From Thermocoleostomius sinensis A174 (lineage in GTDB: Bacteria; Cyanobacteriota; Cyanobacteriia; Elainellales; Elainellaceae), in contig NZ_CP113797.1 in assembly GCF_026802175.1 (NCBI RefSeq), forward strand, positions 1,217,026-1,281,025: a stretch of DNA of 64,000 nt. The letters run 5' to 3'. Numbering within the stretch: the stretch's first letter is position 1; every line of letters starts with the position of its first letter. The notes below the pieces were generated by a model. That model searched no databases, was not told where the DNA came from, and worked only from the letters and a program-made list of their open reading frames with translations. This document shows, piece by piece, positions 24,175 through 33,459 of this stretch. Both the position numbers and the translations under genes were made by a program.

Positions 24175-25533
24175 ATGCCGTTTGCACTTCCAAGTCACTA
24201 CAATTTTTTGCCTCGTTTCTACCGTTTGTCATCGGTCAGCGTGCTCTCTAATATGATGGTACCTTTGGCGGGGCTAGTGGATACGGCCTTCCTGGGGCAC
24301 TTGACCGACATTCGACATTTGGCTGGCGTCATTTTGGCGTCTATCCTGTTCGATTATTTATATCGAGTACTGAAGTTTCTGCGATCGAGTACAAATGCTA
24401 TCACAGCGCAAGCAGTGGGGCGTGATGATCCAAAAGCGATTGTGTTGGCAGGAGTGCGCAGCGGTCTTATTGCCCTGGCGATCGGACTTGTGATCCTATT
24501 GCTGCAATATCCACTCCAAAAAGCAGGATTTGCTATTCTTAGCGGCTCGCAAGACGTAGAAGCATCGGGTGTGGACTATTTTTATGCTCGCATCTGGGGC
24601 GCACCCGCTGTATTGCTCAACTTTGTTTTGATTGGCTGGTTTCTAGGTCAAGAGAAGAATGGGCTGGTGCTGGTTATGTCGATCGTCGGCAACGGGTCTA
24701 ATGTGTTGCTCGACTACTTGATGATTTCTCAATGGGGCTGGGCTAGCGCGGGAGCCGGACTGGCAACGGCTGCTAGTCAATACTTATCGTTGCTGATTGG
24801 ACTAATTGGCATGGGCGTTATTGTTCCCTGGACGGCAGTTTCGGCGGCGTGGTCAGAGATATTTGATTGGGCGGCGCTGAAGGAAACGGTGGCACTAAAG
24901 GGTAATATTTTGATTCGGTTTTTGGTGCTCATTTCCACGTATGCCATTTTCACCAACCTAAGTTCGGCCATGGGAACAACCACACTCGCGCAGAATGGGT
25001 TGTTGTTGCAAATTGCCCTCTTGAGTCAGTTCACAATTCAAGGGGTTGGAATGACGACGCAAACGCTAATTGGTAATTTCAAAAGTAAAGGCACGATCGA
25101 TCGGTTGTTGCCGGTGTTGATCGTGTCAGTATTGACAACGTTGCCGATCGCCCTTACCTTTGCGCTAGTTTCAATCCTGTTTCCAGAAACGGTATTTGGA
25201 CTGCTTACAAATCATGCAGAAGTCAATGCCCACATCACCAACTACACCCTATGGCTGTTGCCGCTGCTGGAAATTACGGCCGTGGCGTTTATGTTGGAAG
25301 GCTATTTCATTGGGCTAAAAGCAGGCGAAACGCTGCGAAATGCCGTGTTGATAGCCTTTGGGTTGGGATTTATCCCTGTAGCAGTGACGGCGTGGTATGT
25401 GCACAGCAACCATCTGTTGTGGCTATCGCTGGTCATGTACGTAACGGTGACAGCGTTAGTGTTAGGCTGGCACTTGCCCAAAACGCTGGAGCGTTCGGAT
25501 GTCCCCGACCAACGTCCGTTACCAAGCTCCTAG
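24175..25533 (+). CDS. MATE family efflux transporter, DinF-like
   Basis: This 452-residue membrane protein has twelve predicted helices in two similar halves. The first helix contains MMVPLAGLVDTAFLGHL, the Pro/Asp-bearing start seen in the DinF branch of MATE transporters. These use H+ or Na+ gradients to export toxic compounds across the plasma membrane. Conserved small-residue stretches such as GNGSNVLLDYLMI in the middle also fit. It starts at the ATG at 24175. No adjacent regulator was seen; the next gene is convergent. Confidence 0.88.
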   Translation: MPFALPSHYNFLPRFYRLSSVSVLSNMMVPLAGLVDTAFLGHLTDIRHLAGVILASILFDYLYRVLKFLRSSTNAITAQAVGRDDPKAIVLAGVRSGLIALAIGLVILLLQYPLQKAGFAILSGSQDVEASGVDYFYARIWGAPAVLLNFVLIGWFLGQEKNGLVLVMSIVGNGSNVLLDYLMISQWGWASAGAGLATAASQYLSLLIGLIGMGVIVPWTAVSAAWSEIFDWAALKETVALKGNILIRFLVLISTYAIFTNLSSAMGTTTLAQNGLLLQIALLSQFTIQGVGMTTQTLIGNFKSKGTIDRLLPVLIVSVLTTLPIALTFALVSILFPETVFGLLTNHAEVNAHITNYTLWLLPLLEITAVAFMLEGYFIGLKAGETLRNAVLIAFGLGFIPVAVTAWYVHSNHLLWLSLVMYVTVTALVLGWHLPKTLERSDVPDQRPLPSS

Positions 25534-25557
25534 TAGATGTAAATGTAGATGTAAATT

Positions 25558-28056
25558 CTACGGTTCAAACGCGAGCAGCATAGGCACATCCACTCTCAAG
25601 GCCGTCCACCCATCTTGGCTGCTGGCACTAATAGTTCCTTGTAGTGTTTCTACCAGCTTCTTTACCAGAGCTAATCCTAGTCCTGTACCGCCTTGTTGCC
25701 ACGGGTCGGTTTTGGGAATGCGGTAGAACTTTTCAAAGATGCGCGGAATTTCGGTCGTAGGAATGTTGGCTTGATTGCTGACGATGAAGCTGATAACAGG
25801 ACGGATACTCTCGTCGATCGCCATACTCGGCTGCTGCAAAATGCGCAAGACGATCGTGCCATTCGGCGGAGTATACTTACAGGCATTATTGAGCAATTCA
25901 GCTAAAATTCGCTCTAGGCAGCGCTGATCCGACATCAGAACTAGATCGACTTCCGGTGCTTCAACAATCAGCGATTGCTGACGGTTTTGAGCACGCGATG
26001 AAAATGGCGCAATGACGTTTGGCAACCAATCAAGTAACTGAATCGGTTCCATGGTGACGCAGTAGGAATCGTTTTCTAGTTTTTGCAAATCGAGCAGATC
26101 ATTGATCAATTCAGTTTCGCGATTGCATTCCGCTTCTAAGATTGACATGTAGCGTTCTCGTTTCTCATCAGTCGGAGCAGTGCGCAACATATGAATCGCC
26201 ATTTTGATATTGGAGAGGGGTGTACGCAATTCATGAGAAACCGTACTTAAAAAATCGTCTTTCAATTGATTTAAGCGTTCTAGTTCTTTAACCTGGGCTT
26301 GTGATTTTTCATATAATCTCGCTTGACGGATGGCAATCGCGCACTGATTCGCCACTTGTTGAGCCAATCGAATATCTTGATCGGTAAACGCATAGGACTT
26401 GTGATGAATTAACCATAAATCCCCAATTACTTCCTGATCATCTAGAATTGGGCAAGCCAGCATGGATACTACCCCTCGTTCGGGATTGGGAACCAGCGAA
26501 CAAAACTGAAAATACTGCCCTCGCAATAACTGATCATAGAGTTCAGCCGCCGCCGAAAACTTAGATACCCGTCCTTGGTAGGGAGAAATTGAGTTTGTGT
26601 ATTCATAGCAGGTGGTGGACGTGCCTTGCTCTAGGTCGTACAGTGACGCATTACAACCGCTAATTCGTAGCACCAAGGCCAATTCGCGCACCGCTGCCTG
26701 CAAAATCTGATCTTCATCCAAACTATCCCGCACTCGATCGGTGATGCGTTTTAGGGTGGCTTCAAACTCAAAGGCAACCTGTAGCTCTGCCGTGCGAGTG
26801 GCAACCTGATTCTCCAATTCGTCATTGAGTCGCTGAATTTGCTGGTGTAACTCAGATTGTTGAATGGCAATCGCCAACTGCGTCGCTAGTTTTTCCGACA
26901 GTTCAATTTCAAACGGTTCCCACTGATGAATGGCTGAACAGTGATGCACCGATAAGATGCCCCACAACTGTTCCCCAAACCCGATCGGAATAGCTAACCT
27001 TGATTTAACTTGCAATGAGTTTACCCAAGTTCTAACCTCGTCGGAGACTGGTAGCGACTGTAGATCATCAATTATCAACTTCGTCGGCTGGTGCTCCAAA
27101 CACTCCAAACACAGATGGGATTGTAACCACGGATCGCGAATCAAACTCCCTAAGCAATTCGGCCATTCGTCACTAACGGATTCTGCAACCACGGTATACT
27201 GGTCTTCGTCGCTGCGTTGACTGATAATGACGCGATCGGCGTGCAAGAACTGACGCAATTCCGTCACGGTCGTATCAAGAATTTCCTGCAATTCCAGTGA
27301 TTGCAGAATTCGCATAGCAATCTTGTTGATAATACGTTCGCGTTCAAACTGCTGTTGTAGCGTTTCCAAGGTAATTAGATCAGGAGAAAGATCAGGAGAC
27401 AGGTGTGCCGTTGCGACCAAATCGTCAGCCAAATCGTCAGAAAGTTCAGCTTCAGCAGATGCAACGTCTCGAAATTCCATCTCGTTACATGGCAGGTTGC
27501 AGACCAGACCGCTTGTTATAGAGCGCGTCCGATCAATCTGTTTGAGATGTGAATCCAAGGTTGCTTGCTGATCGGGTTTCGTTTCTACAAGCAAAACTGT
27601 AACCGCAGGACAGGGAGCGGCCACAAAAAAGCAAGAGACGCACCAAGTGCGACGATCGGTTGGTGGTTCTACCGTAGAGTTTTCTGCAACAAACTCGTCT
27701 GCTAGCGCAATATTTACAACAGATTCTTTAGTTTTGAGCACTTGTTGGCAACAGTACTCGAGGGTAGAAGACCAGTGAGGAAATAAATCTCGCAGCGCTG
27801 CGTTCAAGTGACTTTCAATCGGCAATCCAGTGATGGCAGCAGCAGCAGTACTCGCTTGTACACAACGCAACTGCTCATCTACCCGCAAACAACACGTCAC
27901 TAATTGCAAAGTATTTGCAAAATGAGTTTCCAAGCCTCGCTCCCACCAGTCACCTTGGACTGCATCATCAGGCAGACCATCTTCAAGGTCAGAAGCGCAA
28001 GCTTGGGATTTGGCTACCCGCGAGGAACCCATGCGCTGAGAATGCGATCGAACCAT
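25558..28056 (-). CDS. Cytosolic sensor histidine kinase with PAS-like and two GAF domains
   Basis: This 832-residue protein has a PAS-like region (about 45-160), two GAF domains (about 245-400 and 430-585) joined by a helix, HisKA with phosphoacceptor His608 in STVSHELRTPLSN, and HATPase_c with N-box LLNNACKYTPPNGT and G-box GGTGLGLALVKKLVE. No transmembrane helix is seen, so it senses a cytosolic signal. The GAF domains lack the Cys-His pair that holds bilin in cyanobacteriochromes, so light sensing is not supported. No response-regulator gene is adjacent. A short linker of repeated DDL/DLSP units lies at 205-230. It is convergent with the MATE gene. Confidence 0.9.
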   Translation of the reverse strand: MVRSHSQRMGSSRVAKSQACASDLEDGLPDDAVQGDWWERGLETHFANTLQLVTCCLRVDEQLRCVQASTAAAAITGLPIESHLNAALRDLFPHWSSTLEYCCQQVLKTKESVVNIALADEFVAENSTVEPPTDRRTWCVSCFFVAAPCPAVTVLLVETKPDQQATLDSHLKQIDRTRSITSGLVCNLPCNEMEFRDVASAEAELSDDLADDLVATAHLSPDLSPDLITLETLQQQFERERIINKIAMRILQSLELQEILDTTVTELRQFLHADRVIISQRSDEDQYTVVAESVSDEWPNCLGSLIRDPWLQSHLCLECLEHQPTKLIIDDLQSLPVSDEVRTWVNSLQVKSRLAIPIGFGEQLWGILSVHHCSAIHQWEPFEIELSEKLATQLAIAIQQSELHQQIQRLNDELENQVATRTAELQVAFEFEATLKRITDRVRDSLDEDQILQAAVRELALVLRISGCNASLYDLEQGTSTTCYEYTNSISPYQGRVSKFSAAAELYDQLLRGQYFQFCSLVPNPERGVVSMLACPILDDQEVIGDLWLIHHKSYAFTDQDIRLAQQVANQCAIAIRQARLYEKSQAQVKELERLNQLKDDFLSTVSHELRTPLSNIKMAIHMLRTAPTDEKRERYMSILEAECNRETELINDLLDLQKLENDSYCVTMEPIQLLDWLPNVIAPFSSRAQNRQQSLIVEAPEVDLVLMSDQRCLERILAELLNNACKYTPPNGTIVLRILQQPSMAIDESIRPVISFIVSNQANIPTTEIPRIFEKFYRIPKTDPWQQGGTGLGLALVKKLVETLQGTISASSQDGWTALRVDVPMLLAFEP

Positions 28057-28114
28057 TAGACAACGCCTTACTGCGTTTAAATTTGATCCCTCTTAGTTTA
28101 ACGGTCAATTGAGC

Positions 28115-28885
28115 TTAGCCGTCAACTGGAGATAGCTCCACCACAACCCGTTGTCCTGGTGTCGGCTGCATCACCCGGGTCGCTAAATGATGCTGTTCCA
28201 ACAAACGACGAAATTCGTCCGGGCTACCCTTCGCCTGCAATAGTGACACCAACGCCCCTTCAAACACCACATCACCACCCGCAGCAGTTGGCACAATCAC
28301 CTGCGGGTTTAACCATTGCACGGCTTGGAGTGCAGTTTCTCCGCCCTGGATGATGGGCCCCAGCAAGGGAATGCGTAGATCAATCAAGGGCGTGATGATA
28401 ACATCAACAGGCGCAAAATTGCGCAGTGAAGGGGAATGATGACCGTGAGGATCGTAATAAAGTTTTATATTCCGCTCTAGATCTGTGAGAATGTAGGCGT
28501 TTTCTACTAAAAAGGGCCCGATCGGATCTCCCGGTACCGCTTGGATTTCAAGCCGATCGGCAAGAGTGAAGTGCTCACCATGCGACAGAGGTGTGACGTT
28601 GACATATCCCAATCCTTGCACCACCTTAGCCGCATTGGGTGAGGCAACCACCGGAATCATACGATCGATCTGCTGGAGGGTTTCAGGATGAGCATGATCT
28701 TCCAAGCCTTGGGACAACAACAACAGATCTGCTTCAGGAATGGGGCGCGGCTGCGAATGCTTTCCAGTAAACAACCAGGGAAGATTGCCAAACACCAGCG
28801 GCCCCACCAACCACGGATCGAGCAGAATCCGCTGCCCTGCCATCTCAATCAGCCAGGAGTTGTTGTCTAACCAAGTCAGATGCAT
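28115..28885 (-). CDS. MBL-fold protein with degenerate metal motif
   Basis: This 256-residue protein has the beta-lactamase-like layout of the UlaG/L-ascorbate lactonase branch: start LTWLDNNSWLIEMAGQRILLDPWL, central SQGLEDHAHPETL, and GDPIGPFLVENAYILTD. The canonical HxHxDH is reduced: the first two histidines are Ser/Gly, while D, H and a further H remain (LEDHAH). DPHGHHSP supplies more potential ligands. It may be a low-metal hydrolase or a non-enzymatic descendant; similar proteins occur in cyanobacteria and plant plastids. It is cytosolic, 58 bases downstream of the kinase gene start on the same strand. Confidence 0.75.
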   Translation of the reverse strand: MHLTWLDNNSWLIEMAGQRILLDPWLVGPLVFGNLPWLFTGKHSQPRPIPEADLLLLSQGLEDHAHPETLQQIDRMIPVVASPNAAKVVQGLGYVNVTPLSHGEHFTLADRLEIQAVPGDPIGPFLVENAYILTDLERNIKLYYDPHGHHSPSLRNFAPVDVIITPLIDLRIPLLGPIIQGGETALQAVQWLNPQVIVPTAAGGDVVFEGALVSLLQAKGSPDEFRRLLEQHHLATRVMQPTPGQRVVVELSPVDG

Positions 28886-29077
28886 GGATGTTCAGTTTGA
28901 TGCTACCTCATAATTGTAACAAAGCTTCATATTGAGAGAAGTTGTCACGTTGTCACAAAGCAAGAAAATGGGTGAGTGCATCAAGTTCCAGCTACTCAGC
29001 CAGGCATCTATTTCTTCCTCCTCCAATTCATCTAAACCCGCTATAGTAGTCTGTTGTTGCACGGCATGAGGAAGACC

Positions 29078-29452
29078 ATGAAGGATTTTGCAACCTTGAT
29101 GATGCGCGGCGTGGTGGGTATTTGTTCGATCGTGGCAACAGCGATCGTCTCTGTGTTTGTTCAGCGTTACCTCAATAGCATCAACGGTGTGCCGCCTGCG
29201 GGGTTCTCGCCAGTTCCAACTCACACTGCACCAACCCCTGCCGCCTCAGCGGAGTCCTCTGCGATCGAGGTCTCACCCATCCCTGACGATGTGGCAGTAC
29301 CACCTCTTTCAGAAGAAGCCGCCATTCAACTAGACCCGATCGAGCCTGACAAAAATGCTGATGCAACAACCAGTGGTGAATCCAATCGCTTGCAGGGAAC
29401 CGATCGCCCAAACCAGATTATGCAAGAATTTTGGCGCAAGTTGAATCGATAG
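29078..29452 (+). CDS. Small membrane-anchored protein, unknown
   Basis: This 124-residue product starts from the ATG at 29078, which has AGGAAG directly upstream; in-frame ATG (29066) and TTG (29054) are alternatives. An N-terminal hydrophobic helix (GVVGICSIVATAIVSVFVQ) is followed by a proline- and acid-rich, probably disordered tail ending EFWRKLNR. It ends 15 bases before the glutamine-synthetase-like gene, so the two are likely cotranscribed. I do not recognise a family. Confidence 0.6.
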   Translation: MKDFATLMMRGVVGICSIVATAIVSVFVQRYLNSINGVPPAGFSPVPTHTAPTPAASAESSAIEVSPIPDDVAVPPLSEEAAIQLDPIEPDKNADATTSGESNRLQGTDRPNQIMQEFWRKLNR

Positions 29453-29467
29453 GACGAGGCAGGGTTG

Positions 29468-30805
29468 ATGGAGAGCCACCTTCACACGTTGTTAGCAGCA
29501 CAGCAGATTGAGTTTGTCCGAGTGCTGTGGTGCGACAATGCTAATGTGATCCGCGCCAAGGCGTTTCACACCCGCTTCCTAAGCGAACACCAATCTCACG
29601 GGGTCAGTATTTCGATTGCTCAACAGGCGATTCCAGTAATGTACGATGCCGTAGCGTCCGGCAGTGGTTTGGGTCCAGTGGGTGAAGCCTGGCTGGTGCC
29701 GGACTGGTCAACCCTCAGGGCACTTCCCTATGCACCTGGTCATGCACGGGTGATAGGCAATTTGGTCAAGGATAGTCAGCCGTGGTCGCTGTGTCCTCGC
29801 GGGTTTCTGAAACGAACAATCGCTCAAGCACTGGAGCATGGGTTAGACATTATGGCCGCCTTCGAGAATGAATTTTATTTGCTGAAGATCAACAGCGAGG
29901 GGGAAATTCGGCCCACAGACAATACGGTGTTTGCGTCAACGTTGAGCATGGATCTGAATCAGTCTGTGATTGATGCCATCTCTGAGGCATTGATTACCCA
30001 AGGCCTGCCGATCGAGCGCTACTATCCCGAGTCAGGTGGGGGACAGCACGAACTCTCGATTCGCTACACGCACGCTCTTCAGTGTGCAGACTGGCAAATT
30101 GCCTTTCGGGAAACGGTGCGAGGCGTAGCATTGCAGCACAACTTACGATCGTCCTTTTTGCCCAAACTCTTCGCTGATCAGGCTGGAAGTGGCTGCCATT
30201 TGCATCTCAGCTTGTGGCAAAACGGAGAGAACCTCTTGCCCGATCGCGAGCATCCAGGACAACTCTCAACGATCGGCCGATCGTTTGTGGCAGGTATTTT
30301 GCACCATCTTCCTGCATTGATGGCAATTACGACCCCCAGCGTCAATTCCTATCGTCGCTTACAACCCCATTGTTGGAGCGGGGCCTTTCGCAGTTGGGGA
30401 TATGACAATCGAGAGGCCGCTGTCCGTATTCCCAGCAATCCAAGTCTTCCTAGCCCTACCCATATCGAACTGAAAACCGTCGATGCGACGTCCAATCCCT
30501 ATCTAGCCCTAGGAGCGGTGATTGCAGCAGGTTTAGATGGCATTCAGCAAGGTCTTGATCCAGGTGAGCCAGTGCCCCTTGATCCAGGACATCTTCCCGA
30601 AGCCGAACGCCAATCTCGCTCAATCGATCGGCTACCGGAAACGTTAGCAGTGGCGATCGAGCAGTTCAGACAAAACCAAACGTTGATACATGCACTAGGA
30701 TCTGACCTGACGCAAGCGTTTTTAGCAGTGCGTCAAGCCGAGTGGGAGTATCTCAAAGATTTTACCCTGGAAGAAGAGGTGCGCCTTTTGCTGGAGCGGT
30801 ATTAG
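29468..30805 (+). CDS. Glutamine-synthetase-like ligase
   Basis: This 445-residue protein belongs to the GS catalytic superfamily. It shows the N-terminal beta-grasp part (FVRVLWCDNANVIRAKAF), the glutamate/metal loop in NEFYLLK and GGGQHELSI, GSGCHLHLSLW with metal-binding His, NSYRRLQPH and NREAAVRIP. It is shorter and more divergent than canonical GlnA (about 470) and lacks the adenylylation-loop tyrosine context, so it probably joins glutamate to an amine other than ammonium (a GlnA4/PuuA/GlnT-like gamma-glutamyl ligase). The partner is unknown. The start is ATG 29468, immediately after a TTG. Confidence 0.85.
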   Translation: MESHLHTLLAAQQIEFVRVLWCDNANVIRAKAFHTRFLSEHQSHGVSISIAQQAIPVMYDAVASGSGLGPVGEAWLVPDWSTLRALPYAPGHARVIGNLVKDSQPWSLCPRGFLKRTIAQALEHGLDIMAAFENEFYLLKINSEGEIRPTDNTVFASTLSMDLNQSVIDAISEALITQGLPIERYYPESGGGQHELSIRYTHALQCADWQIAFRETVRGVALQHNLRSSFLPKLFADQAGSGCHLHLSLWQNGENLLPDREHPGQLSTIGRSFVAGILHHLPALMAITTPSVNSYRRLQPHCWSGAFRSWGYDNREAAVRIPSNPSLPSPTHIELKTVDATSNPYLALGAVIAAGLDGIQQGLDPGEPVPLDPGHLPEAERQSRSIDRLPETLAVAIEQFRQNQTLIHALGSDLTQAFLAVRQAEWEYLKDFTLEEEVRLLLERY

Positions 30806-30890
30806 CGTTATGAGGGACAAGGAGTGGAACAGAGATGATTCAAGAACAAGGGCATAATGGGGTAAAGAATAGGGTGATTGCAGATTAATC

Positions 30891-32708
30891 ATGCGTTTTG
30901 CAGTTCTTGCAGCCCCCTTTAGGCGGTTGGGCAATCTATGGACTGATCTGTCAGTGCGTCGCAAGGGAACCGTTGTGGTTGCAATTCCTTCGGCCTGTCT
31001 TTTGATTACAGTGGGAGCTTGGATTTGGTCGCGCCATGCCTTGCAAGAAATTCGCGTCGCGATCGACTATTCGGAATCCCTCATTCAACGCAGCGATCGA
31101 CTGTTAATCACCCTTCTAGACGCCGAAACAGGCGTGCGGGGCTATGCTCTGACCTCTGATCCGACGTTTTTGGAGCCATACAATCAGGCACAGGGCGCAT
31201 TAGAACAAGAGCTAATCCAGTTTGAACAGACCCTTCGAGCCGACGATCCCGATCGATTAGCCCTGTTTCAAGACATGACAGCGGCGGTTGCACGCAAAAT
31301 GGAGCGTTTAGAGACCACCTTATCTGACATTGAAGCATCACTACAATCTCCAACCCCAACTGTCTCTGTGCCGTTGTTCTATCAAGAAAAGGAAGCAATG
31401 GACACGGTACGGCGTTTGGTAGCAGGCTTTCAGCAAAACGAACAGCAAGTGCTAGACAACTATGAGCAACAACGCCAACAGGTAACAGACCTAACGACGC
31501 TGGTGTTGTGGTTGACAATTTTGGTCAGTCTCGTCAGCTTTTTAGCAACCGTTTTTTTGTTCACTTATCTTGATCGAACGTTGCGAAACCGTGATGTGTT
31601 GTTGCAGGAAAATAAAGAGTTGCTGCAAGCTATCCTCTCCCATGTCGTAGACGGCATGGTGACATTAGACGCTCAAGGCAAAATTGAACTGTTTAATCCC
31701 TCGGCTGCCACTATGTTTGGCTATGGAGTCGAGGATGTTGTAGGGCAAGACCTCGGTTTGTTGTTAGACCAACCCCTACCGGATGCGATGGAAACCAATG
31801 GAGGACAGGAAGTGGTGGCTCCTTGGCATCGATCGAAATGGCAAACGAAAGGACGTAGCAAAGCGGGTACGGTGTTTCCTGTTGAGGTATCAATCAGTGA
31901 TGTGCAACTTGACGATCGCCGCATTGTCATCATTCGGGACATCAGTGAGTTTGAGCAAATTGAAGCCAAATTACAGGCACGGGCTGATGAACTGGCTCGC
32001 CTCACCACGATGTTGGCCCAAACTAACACAGCCCTAGAACACCGAAATCGTGAGCTTGAACAATTTGCCTATGTGGCCTCTCATGACCTCAAGGCCCCCC
32101 TACGGGCGATCGCCAATTTATCCGAGTGGATTGAGGAAGATCTAGGCGGACAGTTGCCCGACGAAAATCAGCATCAAATGCGCTTGCTGCGGGGGCGCGT
32201 GCTGCGGATGGAAGCCTTGATTAATGGACTGTTGGAATATTCACGCATTGGGCGGACCCAATCATCCGTAGATAAAGTAGCAGTGGCAGATATCATTGCC
32301 GATGTCATTGATTCGCTCGATCCGCCGAATTCTTTCACGATCGACGTGGCTCCCAATTTGCCCACTTTGGAAACCAAAGCTGTACTGCTGCGTCAGGTGT
32401 TTGCTAACTTAATTGGCAATGCGATTAAACATCACAATCGATCGAATGGACACATTCAAATCTCGGCACAAGAGCAGGAAGACTCTTATAAATTTGCCGT
32501 GAGCGATGACGGACCAGGCATTGCCGCCGAATATCATGACAAGGTGTTTGTAATTTTTCAAACCTTGCAAGCGCGAGACACCAAGGAAAGTACAGGCATC
32601 GGTTTATCGATTGTCAAAAAAATTGTGGAAGCAGAAGGTGGTACGGTGCGGCTAGAGTCCCAAGAAGGGAATGGATCAACGTTTTCTTTTACCTGGCCAA
32701 AACAATGA
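30891..32708 (+). CDS. Membrane histidine kinase: CHASE3-PAS-HisKA-HATPase
   Basis: This 605-residue protein has TM1 (about 28-47), a periplasmic CHASE3 domain (about 55-195, with LLDAETGVRGYALTSDP), TM2 (about 203-226), a PAS domain (240-355), a short coiled coil, HisKA with His398 in YVASHDLKAPLRAI, and HATPase_c (VFANLIGNAIKHHN, GTGIGLSIVKKIVE at the end). The FAYVASHDLKAPLR H-box is the phytochrome-like type that pairs with single-domain Rcp1 regulators, and such a gene follows 177 bases later. It probably senses an envelope or periplasmic signal. Confidence 0.92.
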   Translation: MRFAVLAAPFRRLGNLWTDLSVRRKGTVVVAIPSACLLITVGAWIWSRHALQEIRVAIDYSESLIQRSDRLLITLLDAETGVRGYALTSDPTFLEPYNQAQGALEQELIQFEQTLRADDPDRLALFQDMTAAVARKMERLETTLSDIEASLQSPTPTVSVPLFYQEKEAMDTVRRLVAGFQQNEQQVLDNYEQQRQQVTDLTTLVLWLTILVSLVSFLATVFLFTYLDRTLRNRDVLLQENKELLQAILSHVVDGMVTLDAQGKIELFNPSAATMFGYGVEDVVGQDLGLLLDQPLPDAMETNGGQEVVAPWHRSKWQTKGRSKAGTVFPVEVSISDVQLDDRRIVIIRDISEFEQIEAKLQARADELARLTTMLAQTNTALEHRNRELEQFAYVASHDLKAPLRAIANLSEWIEEDLGGQLPDENQHQMRLLRGRVLRMEALINGLLEYSRIGRTQSSVDKVAVADIIADVIDSLDPPNSFTIDVAPNLPTLETKAVLLRQVFANLIGNAIKHHNRSNGHIQISAQEQEDSYKFAVSDDGPGIAAEYHDKVFVIFQTLQARDTKESTGIGLSIVKKIVEAEGGTVRLESQEGNGSTFSFTWPKQ

Positions 32709-32884
32709 TTCGATCGCATATCAAGTCATAAAAAATACCTGTTTATTTGCGTAGGTACAATTTCATACCGGCGGCTGAGGTGCAGAAGATTACTTATTTC
32801 TAAAATTGAAGCTAATGTTACAAATACATAAGTTTAAGCTGTTAACGTCTTTAAGTTTCTAGTTAAACGTCTATGTAGCTGTCC

Positions 32885-33322
32885 ATGATAGAAGCGGTTG
32901 AAAAGATGATTAACATCTTGCTAGTTGAAGATGACGAAGTTGATGTCATGAACGTCAAGCGAGCGTTCAAAAAAAGCAACATCTCAAATCCCCTCTTTGT
33001 TGCGTCAAATGGACTAGAAGCGTTGGCGATGCTGCGGGGTGAAGGCGAATCGCCTCAAATTCCCGCAAGTCGGCGTTTAATTCTGCTTGACCTTAACATG
33101 CCCAAAATGGGCGGCATCGAGTTTTTGCATGAGTTGCGGGCCGATCCCAATCTACGCATGACTCCTGTCATTGTGTTGACGACCTCAAATCAAGACCGCG
33201 ATCGGGTGGAAGCTTACCAGCTAAACGTAGCAGGTTATATTCTGAAACCCGTTACTTTCTCTAACTTCGCTGAGGCGATGATCACGCTCAACAAATACTG
33301 GATGCTGTGCGAGATGCCGTAG
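32885..33322 (+). CDS. Rcp1-type single-domain response regulator
   Basis: This 145-residue product (or 138 from the ATG at 32906) is a lone receiver domain: LLVEDDEVDVMNVKRAFK, phosphoacceptor Asp in LILLDLNMPKMGG, Thr in VLTTSNQDRD and Lys in YILKPVTF. The long beta4-alpha4 insert and EVDVMNVKRAF helix are typical of Rcp1, partner of cyanobacterial phytochrome Cph1. With no output domain it likely signals by protein contact. Adjacency and H-box type suggest that the upstream CHASE3 kinase is its partner; this is inferred. Confidence 0.9.
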   Translation: MIEAVEKMINILLVEDDEVDVMNVKRAFKKSNISNPLFVASNGLEALAMLRGEGESPQIPASRRLILLDLNMPKMGGIEFLHELRADPNLRMTPVIVLTTSNQDRDRVEAYQLNVAGYILKPVTFSNFAEAMITLNKYWMLCEMP

Positions 33323-33459
33323 TAGAGAATGGATCATTGCAACTGGGTGATTGCGGACTGTTGAAGCATACAGGGCATACATACATACAGAGACGAAAGG
33401 GCTAGTCTAAGATGGAGATCGATGCTATCTCTATTTTCGTCATTTAATGCCTTTTGCCT

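Noticed and set aside
26400..27400. Cyanobacteriochrome-type bilin-binding GAF in the kinase at 25558-28056
   Set aside because: The GAF sequences lack the conserved Cys-His bilin attachment pair, so a light sensor is not supported.
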